Assembly: GCA_934675095.1 (NCBI GenBank)
Contig: CAKUPC010000029.1
Span: forward strand, 1 to 24,902
Length of the DNA: 24,902 nucleotides
Origin: an uncultured Bacteroidales bacterium
GTDB lineage: Bacteria; Bacteroidota; Bacteroidia; Bacteroidales; UBA932
Reading direction: 5' to 3'
In this document: positions 7,251 to 15,205 of the stretch, piece by piece
Layout of the letters: every line of letters starts with the position of its first letter
Position numbering within the stretch: position 1 is the stretch's first letter
Made by a program: the position numbers and the translations under genes
The notes under the pieces: generated by a model
Told to the model about the DNA's origin: nothing
The model's input: the letters and a program-made list of their open reading frames with translations, nothing else
Database searches by the model: none

Positions 7251-8117
7251 ATGTTTGGAGCAATTTGTGGGGACACGATAGGCAGCGCCTACGAGTTCCA
7301 TAATACTAAGGATTACAATTTCATGCTTTTTCTCAGAGACAGCAACTTCACCGATGACTCGGTGATGACGGCAGCGGTGGCGCTGTGGCTTCTTAATGAC
7401 AAGGACCACACACATGAGATTCTGGAGAAGTATATGGTCAAGGTCGCGGAGGTATGCCCGTGCCCTATGGGTGGATACGGAGGCATGTTCTACCACTGGC
7501 TTTTCAGTCCGTGGGCATTGCGCGGCCACGAAGGGTATCCTGCTGACGGCAAGAGGCATCCATACGGCAGCTGGGGCAACGGCAGCGCCATGAGGGCTTC
7601 AGCCTGCGGATGGTTCTTCGACAACCTTGAGGAGACGGAGCGGGTGGCCGGTATCTCAGCATCCATAACCCATAATCACCCTGAGGGCATCAAGGGTGCC
7701 CAGTCCACTGCAGCAGCAATCTGGATGGCACGTAACGGCAAGTCTAAAGAGGAAATCAAGGAGTACATCTCAACGAAGTACGGGTATGATCTTGATAGAA
7801 CCTATGAGTATCTGAACAAGACCTATTACTGGGACTCAAGTTGTCAGGGTACCGTTCCTGAGGCTATCATCGCTTTCCTTGAGTCTACGGATTTCGAGGA
7901 TGCCATGCGCAAGGCCGTGTCCATGGGAGGTGACAGCGACACCCTCGCCTGCATCACAGGAGGTATAGCCGAGGCCTACTACAAGGAGATTCCTGAAGAT
8001 ATCAGGAACACCGTCTGGAACAAGCTCCCGAAGGGTTTCAAGGAGGCCATCCGGATGGTGGCGGACAGGACATGTTATAAGGATACATTCAAGGGATATG
8101 GGTTTACGATTGATTAG
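7251..8117 (+). CDS. ADP-ribosylglycohydrolase family protein (DraG-like)
   Basis: The 288 residues carry all the family signatures: GDTIGSAYEF (7-16, including the acidic residues at 8 and 15), FTDDS (33-37), GNGSAMR (110-115), HNHPEG (141-146) and GGDSDTLACITGGIAEAYY (226-244). TDD and DSD are the metal ligands, so the enzyme looks active. The family removes ADP-ribose from proteins or small acceptors, or hydrolyses related compounds; the substrate here cannot be told. There is no signal peptide, so it acts in the cytoplasm. The ATG at 7251 is the only start that keeps the GD motif, and the upstream bases are A-rich without a Shine-Dalgarno site. The gene overlaps the next by 20 bases, implying translational coupling. 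Confidence 0.93.
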   Translation: MFGAICGDTIGSAYEFHNTKDYNFMLFLRDSNFTDDSVMTAAVALWLLNDKDHTHEILEKYMVKVAEVCPCPMGGYGGMFYHWLFSPWALRGHEGYPADGKRHPYGSWGNGSAMRASACGWFFDNLEETERVAGISASITHNHPEGIKGAQSTAAAIWMARNGKSKEEIKEYISTKYGYDLDRTYEYLNKTYYWDSSCQGTVPEAIIAFLESTDFEDAMRKAVSMGGDSDTLACITGGIAEAYYKEIPEDIRNTVWNKLPKGFKEAIRMVADRTCYKDTFKGYGFTID

Positions 8118-9177
8118 AAAGGCTTTTACAATCCTCACTATCCTCGCTGCTTTTGCCTCATGTAATACTGGAGGCACGCAGGTGGAGGCTGGCAGGTCGG
8201 AGCATAGATCTGTTTACTATTGGAAGACCACTTTTGAGCTGGGGAAGAAAGAACAGGTGTTCCTTGCCAAGCACGACATTGACAGAATTTATCTGCGAAT
8301 GTTCGACGTCGATGTAAAGAACAACTATGCGGCAGACACTACCATGGTGATTCCTGTCGCAACCGCTCAGTTCAAGTCGCCGAAGCCGGACAGCATTGAG
8401 GTGGTTCCTGCTGTATTCATAACAGTGAATGCCCTTCGCCACTATGAAGACAGGGAAAGCGAACTGGCGGGCCTCATAACCAAGAGGGTTCTCAACATGT
8501 GCTCGTACCACGACTTGGGGCCGATATCGGAGATTCAGTTTGACTGTGATTGGACGGAGACCACAAGGGGGATGTTCTGCAAATTGTGCGAAGCCGCCAA
8601 GAAGACCCTTCACGAAAAGGGCATCCTGCTGAGCGGTACGATTCGTCTTCATCAGATAGAGCAGGCGGAGTATCCTTTCGACAAGGGCGTGCTGATGGTA
8701 TACAACACAGGTGCGATAAAGGATCCCGAGACGAGCAACTCGATCATAGCATACGATGATGTGAAGAAGTACCTCGGTGTAAAGAGCAGGGTGGACAAGT
8801 TCCTTGCTGCCCGCAAGAACAACTGCACTGTCATCGATGTGGCATATCCGACATTCTATTGGAATGTCGCCTTCAGACCTAATGGAACATTTGATGAGAT
8901 CATAAGCGAAATCAACTATGCAGATTATCCTCTCGAATGGGTCATAGGAGAAGGATGCTACAGGGCGACGGAATCTGTCTTCGTAAAGGAAACGAAAAAT
9001 TATATATGGAAGGGCCAGACGATACGCCCCGAGTACTCGGACTACAAGGAGGTCATGAAGGTGAAGAACCTGGTTGAATCGACTGTGGGCGGGACGGGCT
9101 CCAATATCATATACCATCTGGACAATAGGAACCTTTCAAAGTATTCAGACAATGAGATCGAGAATATTCTTCGTTAG
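8098..9177 (+). CDS. Lipoprotein with TIM-barrel-like (DUF3142-like) sequence
   Basis: The 359 residues begin with a lipoprotein signal: a basic start, a hydrophobic stretch and FASC with the lipid-bearing Cys at 22. The mature part begins with an aromatic YYWKTTF, followed by IDRIYLRMFDVDVK, VPAVFITV, IQFDCDWTE and GILLSGTIRLHQI. This order of strands resembles DUF3142-type proteins, which look like TIM-barrel hydrolases; the assignment is from memory and moderate. It is likely anchored to a membrane facing the periplasm or outside. Its start lies inside the glycohydrolase gene and its end overlaps the next gene by 26 bases, so the three are translated from one message. Why a cytoplasmic glycohydrolase is coupled to exported proteins is unclear. 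Confidence 0.75.
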   Translation: MGLRLIRKAFTILTILAAFASCNTGGTQVEAGRSEHRSVYYWKTTFELGKKEQVFLAKHDIDRIYLRMFDVDVKNNYAADTTMVIPVATAQFKSPKPDSIEVVPAVFITVNALRHYEDRESELAGLITKRVLNMCSYHDLGPISEIQFDCDWTETTRGMFCKLCEAAKKTLHEKGILLSGTIRLHQIEQAEYPFDKGVLMVYNTGAIKDPETSNSIIAYDDVKKYLGVKSRVDKFLAARKNNCTVIDVAYPTFYWNVAFRPNGTFDEIISEINYADYPLEWVIGEGCYRATESVFVKETKNYIWKGQTIRPEYSDYKEVMKVKNLVESTVGGTGSNIIYHLDNRNLSKYSDNEIENILR

Positions 9178-11254
9178 CGCAGTATTGCTGCTGATATGCA
9201 CCAGGGCCATGGCTTGTGGCCCGTACTGGTATTATCCTGAGGATTACTATATGTTCAGGGTATATGACAAGGATGCCATGCGTTCACTGAACCAGGATTC
9301 CGACGAGAACTGTGCGGCATGGCGTGCGCTCACCGGAGGCAGCGCGACCGAAGGTGATATCCGTCAGGTTGTCTACAAGTATTCCCTCGGACAACTTGAT
9401 GGAATTATGTCCGAGCGCAGGTCCAAAAACAGTTTCGTGAGATACATCGCATCCGGGAATGACAGCGAGATTGCTGACTTCCTCATTCTTGCCAAGACCT
9501 GTGAAACAGTCCGATTCGAGATGAACGATCCCTGGTACTATCCTTCTAAGGACGACCCCGCCATTGCGGCACTTGAGGATGTGATAGTCCGTTCACTAGC
9601 ATATTCCGGCAAGAGGCTGGAGGACCGCTACGTCCTTCAGGCCGTCAGGGCCATGTTCACTCTCAGGCGGTTCTCCCAGATCGATTCTCTTTGGAATGCG
9701 AGGGAGTCTCATATGAAGGAGGGTGTGGTCAAGCGCATGACCCGGGGATATGTTGCCGGAGCGGCATATAACCTTGGAGAGAAGGAGAAGGCCTTGGCGT
9801 ATTATGTAGAGAACAATGATCTGGAGTCATTGCAAGCCTGTTATCCACAGTTCCGGACTGATGTCAGCATACTTAATTTTGCGGCTGGAAAGTGCCCGGA
9901 TTCTCCGGAGATTCCTTCAATGTTGCAGAGTGCGGTGTTGGATATTGAAAGTACAATGCATACCGGACATTACTACGATTATCCTGATGAAGAGCAGCAT
10001 AGGGAAATGGACGGCAAGATCAAAACACTTCTGGCCGTATGCGACAAGGCTGTCCTGAATTCCAATAAGCCGGGAATGTGGTACTACACAGCTGCATTTC
10101 TCTGCGATCTGAACGGTGACACATCCAAGGCCTTGACGTACCTTGCCAAGGCTGAAGGCAACAGGAAGAGCACGTTCATCTCCGAGTCTGTCAAGGTCAT
10201 GAGGATGTACATGGATGCCAAGACATGTGTCTATGATCAGGCATACAAGCATAAGCTCTTTTCTCAGATCAAGTGGCTCGACTGGAAGAACCAGTCATGT
10301 ATAACCCCGAACGTGAAGAAGGTGACCGCAGAGGGCTACACGATGCATATCGGCATGAGCTATTACTATTGGAACGACATGCTACGCAAGATTCTCATCG
10401 GCTATGTCGCTCCCAGAATGGACAAGGTCGATCCTGTTCTCTCATTGCGATTAAGGAACATGGCAGACAACAGGCTCCTTGGCCTGGTGGACAGGTTCTC
10501 CACGGACTGGTATGACGGCAAGTGGAATAGTGAGCCACGCGAGTACACTATGAAGGAGTACAGGTCAGGGGTTACCGGGGGTAATATGTTCGATTACTCT
10601 AATTACTTCTTTGAAGCACTCGACACTCTTGATTTAAAGTCTGTGGCCCGATACGAGACGAGCATGGGCTCCGGTGAAACAGAGATGGACCGCTATCTGG
10701 ATTCACGTGGATTCATCGACCACGACTATGTCCGTGAACTGATAGGAACCAGGTATATCCGCGAAGGGAACTATCCGGCGGCCGTGAGATACCTGTCAGG
10801 AGTTTCCAGTTCATACGAAACGAGGCTGAACGTTTATCAGTATTTCAGAAGGGAGCCGTTCAGTTATAAGAACAGGGAGGTACCCAATACCATCAGTTCA
10901 TACAAGTTGGTCTTTGCGAAGGAGATGGCTGCTCTTGAGAATAAGATGAAGTCTTCTGACCCGGATGTGAGGGGGAAGGCTATGGTCAAGTACGGTACTG
11001 GCCTCAGGTCCTCATTCAACTACTGTTGGGCCCTTACCCAGTATCATCTTAACGATGAGGACGAATGGCTGAAGGCAGACTATGTCGCCAAGGCCAATGA
11101 TGATGCCGAGAGATATTTGACGAATGGGTGCAGCATAATAAAGGATCCTGAAATGGCTGCACAGGCATACGTCTCTCTATGCAGGTTCCGGGCTGCTGTT
11201 GACCTTCTTTTATTTCAGCTTCTCGGACACACTTTTTGGGACACTATCAAATAG
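9152..11254 (+). CDS. Secreted helical-repeat (TPR-like) protein
   Basis: The 700 residues begin with MRSRIFFVSAVLLLICTRAMACGP, a good export signal. Cleavage could follow AMA, or the Cys could be lipidated. I start at ATG 9152, not at the in-frame ATG 9074, because only 9152 places the signal at the N-terminus. The mature protein starts with CGPYWYYPEDYY, a pattern seen in Bacteroides exported proteins of unknown role. Several helix pairs look TPR-like, for example around KEKALAYYVENNDLESLQAC, GDTSKALTYLAKAEGN and EGNYPAAVRYLSGV. Such repeats bind other proteins. The gene overlaps the lipoprotein gene by 26 bases, so a joint role at the cell surface is likely. The exact function is unknown. 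Confidence 0.75.
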   Translation: MRSRIFFVSAVLLLICTRAMACGPYWYYPEDYYMFRVYDKDAMRSLNQDSDENCAAWRALTGGSATEGDIRQVVYKYSLGQLDGIMSERRSKNSFVRYIASGNDSEIADFLILAKTCETVRFEMNDPWYYPSKDDPAIAALEDVIVRSLAYSGKRLEDRYVLQAVRAMFTLRRFSQIDSLWNARESHMKEGVVKRMTRGYVAGAAYNLGEKEKALAYYVENNDLESLQACYPQFRTDVSILNFAAGKCPDSPEIPSMLQSAVLDIESTMHTGHYYDYPDEEQHREMDGKIKTLLAVCDKAVLNSNKPGMWYYTAAFLCDLNGDTSKALTYLAKAEGNRKSTFISESVKVMRMYMDAKTCVYDQAYKHKLFSQIKWLDWKNQSCITPNVKKVTAEGYTMHIGMSYYYWNDMLRKILIGYVAPRMDKVDPVLSLRLRNMADNRLLGLVDRFSTDWYDGKWNSEPREYTMKEYRSGVTGGNMFDYSNYFFEALDTLDLKSVARYETSMGSGETEMDRYLDSRGFIDHDYVRELIGTRYIREGNYPAAVRYLSGVSSSYETRLNVYQYFRREPFSYKNREVPNTISSYKLVFAKEMAALENKMKSSDPDVRGKAMVKYGTGLRSSFNYCWALTQYHLNDEDEWLKADYVAKANDDAERYLTNGCSIIKDPEMAAQAYVSLCRFRAAVDLLLFQLLGHTFWDTIK

Positions 11255-11403
11255 GCCCTTTTCGTGACCGACTCGGTGCTAGGTGCCCAATTTGTGCAAT
11301 ACGGGCGTCCCCGGAGGCTTACGATTTTTTCGCTTTCTGATGTTCATGGGATGACACACGTTCTCTTTCGATTTCGCATCAGATTGGATGATATGCGCTC
11401 ATT

Positions 11404-12030
11404 TCACAGGTACTTGTTCAACTCGGAGACCAACCGATGGACGGTGGTCGAGGATTCTTCTGCTGCCGGATTGCCAGCGGAAATTTCTGAGAGAACAACT
11501 TCGGCATTTTTTATCGCCTGAAACTGACGTGACAGCAGACGGTTATATAAATCCGACGCAAAGCCTTCTTTTTTGCAATATTCTACCCCAAGAAGTCTGC
11601 TCAGCATGTCCGCATAAGCAGTTCTATGGATTCGCCCGCGATAAAGGTTGAAATGTAGCAGAAACCAAAACTCAAAAGACTGGTTGCTATATGCCACCTT
11701 GAAGCCGCTGCTCTCCGCAAGCTGAATTGCCTGGTTGAAGTCTTTTGCTGGGAAATCATCCTTATCAAAAACGACCCAGCATTGATCATATCTTTTTCTT
11801 TTGAGTTTGTCCGCCTCCTTGATGCTTATTGCTTTATGAACAAGACTTAGGGTATTCATGGCCTGACCAACAGTTCTTACAGATGCCGTGGTGAGACGGA
11901 ATGCACTGAAGTACTCTGGTTCGGTGCACTCTCCTTCGCAGACAATCAAGAAAGATTGTTTGATTGCCCTTATCCCCTGACGACGAACCAAGCCGCTTGA
12001 TGAATGTTTCTTCTGTGCCACCTTTCTCAT
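11404..12030 (-). CDS. rloB: RloB-like / AbiLii-like protein
   Basis: The protein has 208 residues from the ATG at 12030 (read on the minus strand). The reading frame is open further upstream but that part overlaps the ATPase gene and looks random. Hallmarks are FLIVCEGECTEPEYF (27-41), WVVFDKDD (85-92) and SNQSFEFWFLLHF (115-127), which match RloB/AbiLii. The acidic residues resemble a TOPRIM-type metal site, suggesting a nuclease or phosphotransfer role. The start codon overlaps the ATPase stop as ATGA, so the two are translated together. RloA/RloB and AbiLi/AbiLii pairs are linked to phage defence; here that is inference from family and pairing. Confidence 0.88.
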   Translation of the reverse strand: MRKVAQKKHSSSGLVRRQGIRAIKQSFLIVCEGECTEPEYFSAFRLTTASVRTVGQAMNTLSLVHKAISIKEADKLKRKRYDQCWVVFDKDDFPAKDFNQAIQLAESSGFKVAYSNQSFEFWFLLHFNLYRGRIHRTAYADMLSRLLGVEYCKKEGFASDLYNRLLSRQFQAIKNAEVVLSEISAGNPAAEESSTTVHRLVSELNKYL

Positions 12031-13247
12031 AGCTGTCCGCTTCTTACGAAGACTTTTTCCATATCGCCTATAATAGGTGTGGCACCATATCTTCCGTTGA
12101 TATAGTCGCGGTCGAAGGCTGCATTGCCCCTTACCTTGTATTCGGCGAGGGAATACAAGGCTGTAGCCCCCAATCCATCCTTTTGGGTGAACCATACCTG
12201 GTCCCGTCTTAACAGACCAGCTCCAAGAAGATATGTGTCGTGTGAGGTAAACAATAACTGCGCGCCTTTGGGATTTGTCTTGGAAGAATTGAATAATGCT
12301 ACAATTTTCCGGACGAGCAAAGGATGAAGTTTTGAATCCAACTCATCTATTATCACCCTCTTCCCATTGTCAAGAGCATCTATAATCGGGTATGCCAATG
12401 AAAAATACTTTATTGTTCCTTCGGATTCATTCTTTGTGAAAGGGAACGAGACATTTCCAGACTCACGACCATTCTCGTCAAATTGGCGGTGGCTGCTGAC
12501 TATCCTATTGTCAATCTTTGATATGCTCTCAATGCCAAGATCTGCATAACGTGCGAACTCTGTGATTCTCTTTCTCACACTATCATCATCCAGGTGCCTT
12601 ATCGCCTGTTCCCACAGAGATTCATCCTCGCTGCAGAAAAACACCTTGGTGTCGGAGAGCCAATTGAGTATCTCAACAGACTTGGTGTCGTTAAACTGAG
12701 CCGCAGTGGACAGGACAAGCGCATTGTCCCGAATCATTTTTTTGTCGACAATTTCTTGTATCAGAGGACATTTTGAGTGGACCGACACGGTTCCGTTCTC
12801 ACGATAGAACAACTCCACCTCCTTTGCGCGTTTCCTGTTCGCCCTTTGATATAGCCATTCTTCCTTGACTGACTTTTCATCGACTTCGAATCCGAATCTA
12901 TAGATAAAGCCGCCAACAAGAAATGTTGCCTCCATAGAAGTCGGGGCCTTTTCGGTGTGCACGTTAAGGCGAAATCCCTCCACATCAATTGGCTTGCCTG
13001 CCTGACTACTGATGAATGACTCTGTTATGAAGCGCTTGTAGAAGGATAGCGCTTTCAACACGTTTGACTTGCCTGAAGCATTTGCACCAAAGATTACGGC
13101 ACTGCGAAGAATGGACAGGCCGATCTCCGGTTCACTTATCAGGTCATTATCTTCAGGAAGCGATTCTTTAAGAGTTGAAGCTACAAGCGAAAGTTCAGCC
13201 CGCTCTTTCAGAGAAAGAAAATTTTCTACGCAAAATTCCAAAAGCAT
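12027..13247 (-). CDS. rloA: RloA-like / AbiLi-like AAA ATPase
   Basis: The 406 residues are an SMC/ABC-type ATPase of the COG1106 kind. The start LLEFCVENFLSLKE is typical. Walker A is GANASGKS (54-61). Walker B is VIIDELDSKLHP (about 290-300), and a switch motif FTSHD follows. These ATPases act with a partner effector, here RloB, encoded by the overlapping gene downstream. By analogy the ATPase would sense infection or DNA ends and activate the partner; the trigger is unknown. A separate promoter (13279-13307) lies directly upstream, so the pair forms an independent two-gene unit facing against the island on its left. Confidence 0.9.
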   Translation of the reverse strand: MLLEFCVENFLSLKERAELSLVASTLKESLPEDNDLISEPEIGLSILRSAVIFGANASGKSNVLKALSFYKRFITESFISSQAGKPIDVEGFRLNVHTEKAPTSMEATFLVGGFIYRFGFEVDEKSVKEEWLYQRANRKRAKEVELFYRENGTVSVHSKCPLIQEIVDKKMIRDNALVLSTAAQFNDTKSVEILNWLSDTKVFFCSEDESLWEQAIRHLDDDSVRKRITEFARYADLGIESISKIDNRIVSSHRQFDENGRESGNVSFPFTKNESEGTIKYFSLAYPIIDALDNGKRVIIDELDSKLHPLLVRKIVALFNSSKTNPKGAQLLFTSHDTYLLGAGLLRRDQVWFTQKDGLGATALYSLAEYKVRGNAAFDRDYINGRYGATPIIGDMEKVFVRSGQL

Positions 13248-13278
13248 ATATTTAACTGCTATTTATGTTAAATTTTGA

Positions 13279-13308
13279 CAAAAATAAGACTTTTCTTTGA
13301 AAAACAAG
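13279..13308 (-). promoter_or_regulatory. Promoter of the rloA-rloB pair
   Basis: Read on the minus strand, TATTTTTG (13286-13279) fits TAnnTTTG, and CTTG (13308-13305) lies 18 bases further upstream as the -33 box. The ATG of the ATPase gene follows about 30 bases after the -7 box, through an AT-rich leader. Confidence 0.55.
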
Positions 13309-13467
13309 ACTAATGTGATGCGATAAAACTCTGTTCACTGGCCAATCCACGGAATGGATTGACAAATTCGTCCTATTTACTAATCAAAGTGGGCGGTTAT
13401 TGCCGAAATGCATGGGGTGTCGCCGAAATAGCAAAATGATTTTAATTAGATATACAAGGAATACGCC
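13309..13467. other. Intergenic spacer with inverted and direct repeats
   Basis: No gene is apparent here. CAATCCA and TGGATTG (13343-13349 and 13355-13361) form a seven-bp hairpin with a five-base loop. TGCCGAAAT and CGCCGAAAT occur as near-identical direct repeats between about 13400 and 13432. This lies downstream of the tandem-HTH gene, which is transcribed toward it. The hairpin lacks a T-run on either strand, so I do not call it a terminator. Confidence 0.4.
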
Positions 13468-13980
13468 TTACTCCGCCTTCAACTTGAACGTGATGTTCAC
13501 CTTCCACCCGTAAGCCTCTGCAATCTTGTAGATGTAACGGAATGATATGTCATCCTTCCTGAACCACAGCTGGATGGTGTTTCGGATCACGCCAAGCTTC
13601 TTGGCAAGGGCCTCGTTGGTTATGCCTGCCTTCTTCATCGCCTCGCGAACGAAATCTATTCTCTTGCCATGCTCCTTTACAAGACTGACAGGAGTCTCTA
13701 TGGTCAGGTTCGTGCCTGCAATCTCATTCATCGGAACGGTGTATGAGATGATGAAGTCATAGCCGAAATGCTCCGCGACCTTGATGACCTTGCCGAGACT
13801 GGTGTCGTCCACCATGAACCATCTGGTCACTGAGTTTCTCAGCAACCCGATGGCCTTCGCGATGTCCCCTGTCGTCAGCCCGGTCTGACGCATGAACTCG
13901 GTAAGAAACTTCAGGTTCTTCACCTGCCATTCACCGTTAACGAACACCCCGCAGCCGTCCGCAATTTGCCTCTTTTCCAT
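13468..13980 (-). CDS. Tandem helix-turn-helix DNA-binding protein
   Basis: The 170 residues contain the same unit twice. Residues 22-82 (LTTGDIAKAIGLLRNSVTRWF) and 107-167 (ITNEALAKKLGVIRNTIQLWF) align along their length. Both have an XRE/Cro-like helix-turn-helix followed by a conserved hydrophobic tail: IKVAEHFGYDFIISY and YKIAEAYGWKVNITF. Most such regulators have one copy and dimerise; this one could bind a palindrome as a single chain. Its start is about 20 bases from an inverted repeat that overlaps a strong divergent promoter for the mobile-element genes, so it probably controls them and possibly itself. Confidence 0.8.
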   Translation of the reverse strand: MEKRQIADGCGVFVNGEWQVKNLKFLTEFMRQTGLTTGDIAKAIGLLRNSVTRWFMVDDTSLGKVIKVAEHFGYDFIISYTVPMNEIAGTNLTIETPVSLVKEHGKRIDFVREAMKKAGITNEALAKKLGVIRNTIQLWFRKDDISFRYIYKIAEAYGWKVNITFKLKAE

Positions 13981-13998
13981 AAAATTATTTTTTAGTAG

Positions 13999-14035
13999 GG
14001 AAAATTTGCATTATGTATTATTTTCCTTATCTTTG
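13999..14035 (+). promoter_or_regulatory. Strong promoter overlapped by inverted repeat
   Basis: TTTG (14005-14008), 19 bases, and TATCTTTG (14028-14035) match the consensus. GGAAAAT (13999-14005) and ATTTTCC (14020-14026) form an inverted repeat with a 14-base spacer that covers the -33 box and most of the spacer. A protein bound there would block the polymerase. The adjacent tandem-HTH protein is the obvious candidate. The promoter would produce a leader of about 210 bases before the primase-like gene. Confidence 0.65.
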
Positions 14036-14254
14036 TGTATCTAAACAATGCTTTCGAGAGAATATTTGCTCTTCAAAGACCAAATGTAACAAATAAAAAT
14101 TGCAATACATCGGGTCATAAAATAAAAATCTCATACTCATTATTTAGATACATCCTACCGACAGTGACGCAGCTCACGCAGATTCAGATTGCCGGACCCA
14201 AAATGGGGCGAGGCGGCAGCAAGGCAACGCCGATGAGGCACAAAACAGACAGAT
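14036..14254 (+). other. Untranslated leader before the primase-like gene
   Basis: The first half is AT-rich and the second half GC-rich, with a change near 14160. A 90-codon reading frame covers it but has irregular composition and overlaps the next gene, so I do not accept it as a gene. I see no strong hairpin or terminator. Confidence 0.35.
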
Positions 14255-15178
14255 ATGCGATTCTATGGAACAGAGGACAGCGTTCCGACCCGTTTGAAGG
14301 TTGCTGATATCCTTGTCAATTACGGCAAGGATGTCAGCCTTTCGCGCAGCGGGCTGATTCGTTCTCCCTTCAGGGATGAACGCACCCCGTCATTTCATAT
14401 CCTTCCTGAGGGCTACGGCTGGGTTGACTTCGGCGACGGCTCCAAAGGCGGGGTCATAGATCTCGTCATGCGTCTGGAGAACTGCGATAGGAGCGGCGCG
14501 CTGAAGAGGATAGTGGAGATCAAGCACGGCGGGATGGTATATGCGCCATCCAGAAGCCGGTCATCCAACAGGCCATGCAAGCCATTGGCTCCAGCCTTCA
14601 AGGTCGTCTCTTCAACTCCATTCACCGGCCGGTCTCTCATCGGGTATGCCGCCGGCCGCGGGATAAGCGAGGATGTCCTCCAGAAGTACTGCTCAGAGAT
14701 CACGGTGAGGATACGGAATGGCAACCGCCCTCTCTCCTATATAGGCTTTCCCAACAGCGGGGACGGTTATGTCCTCCGCAATGAGCGGCCTGGCCGTGAC
14801 GGGAAACGGTGCACCTGTTCCGCACCCACCTTCCTGTCTTCGACCGGCGAGCAGACCGCGACTGCAACAAGCGGCTGCTTGGTGGTGTTTGAGGGGCTCT
14901 TTGACTTTCTATCATTCATCGAGCGCGGGAGGGCGGAACGCGGCCTTGAGCCGGGCTGCGACGTATGCGTGCTCAACAGCGTCACCAATGTCGGGAAGGC
15001 GATTCCTTTCATAAGGGAGCATACCCGCGCGGACCTCTATCTTGATAATGACAATGCGGGCCATAAGGCCTTCGAGGACATCCGGGAGTCCTCGCCTGGC
15101 GTATCCGTCCATGACCACAGCGCAGAATACGGCGGATACGGGGACTACAATGAGTTCCACCAGGAGAATCGTTCATAG
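14255..15178 (+). CDS. Primase-like protein (degenerate CHC2 plus TOPRIM)
   Basis: The 307 residues resemble the primases of Bacteroides mobile elements. Residues 30-75 follow the CHC2 zinc-finger layout (SGLIRSPFRDERTPSF then GWVDFGDGSKGGVIDLVM), but the Cys and His ligands are replaced, so zinc is probably not bound. A TOPRIM domain follows: E213 in VVFEGLFDF and D264/D266 in LYLDNDNAG are the metal ligands. No helicase domain is present. TOPRIM primases lay RNA primers on transferred or replicating DNA. The ATG at 14255 lacks a good Shine-Dalgarno site. It leads a + strand gene row continued by the DUF3945 gene 27 bases later. Confidence 0.85.
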   Translation: MRFYGTEDSVPTRLKVADILVNYGKDVSLSRSGLIRSPFRDERTPSFHILPEGYGWVDFGDGSKGGVIDLVMRLENCDRSGALKRIVEIKHGGMVYAPSRSRSSNRPCKPLAPAFKVVSSTPFTGRSLIGYAAGRGISEDVLQKYCSEITVRIRNGNRPLSYIGFPNSGDGYVLRNERPGRDGKRCTCSAPTFLSSTGEQTATATSGCLVVFEGLFDFLSFIERGRAERGLEPGCDVCVLNSVTNVGKAIPFIREHTRADLYLDNDNAGHKAFEDIRESSPGVSVHDHSAEYGGYGDYNEFHQENRS

Positions 15179-15205
15179 TGAGTTTCATCTTAAAACAAAA
15201 TTGAT

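Noticed and set aside
8158..9117. 319-codon minus-strand frame opposite the lipoprotein gene
   Set aside because: The plus-strand frame has a lipoprotein signal and gene overlaps on both sides; the minus frame has no start signals or recognisable domains.
11255..11403. Possible terminator between the secreted repeat protein gene and rloB
   Set aside because: A GC-rich stretch followed by TTACGATTTTTT was checked near 11310-11335, but the stem has mismatches and is not convincing.
13300..13470. CRISPR-like repeats
   Set aside because: Only two short near-identical repeats are present, without regular spacing or further units.
14035..14307. 90-codon plus-strand frame before the primase-like gene
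   Set aside because: It begins at the -7 box, has a composition change halfway, and runs out of frame into the primase-like gene. It is better read as a leader.
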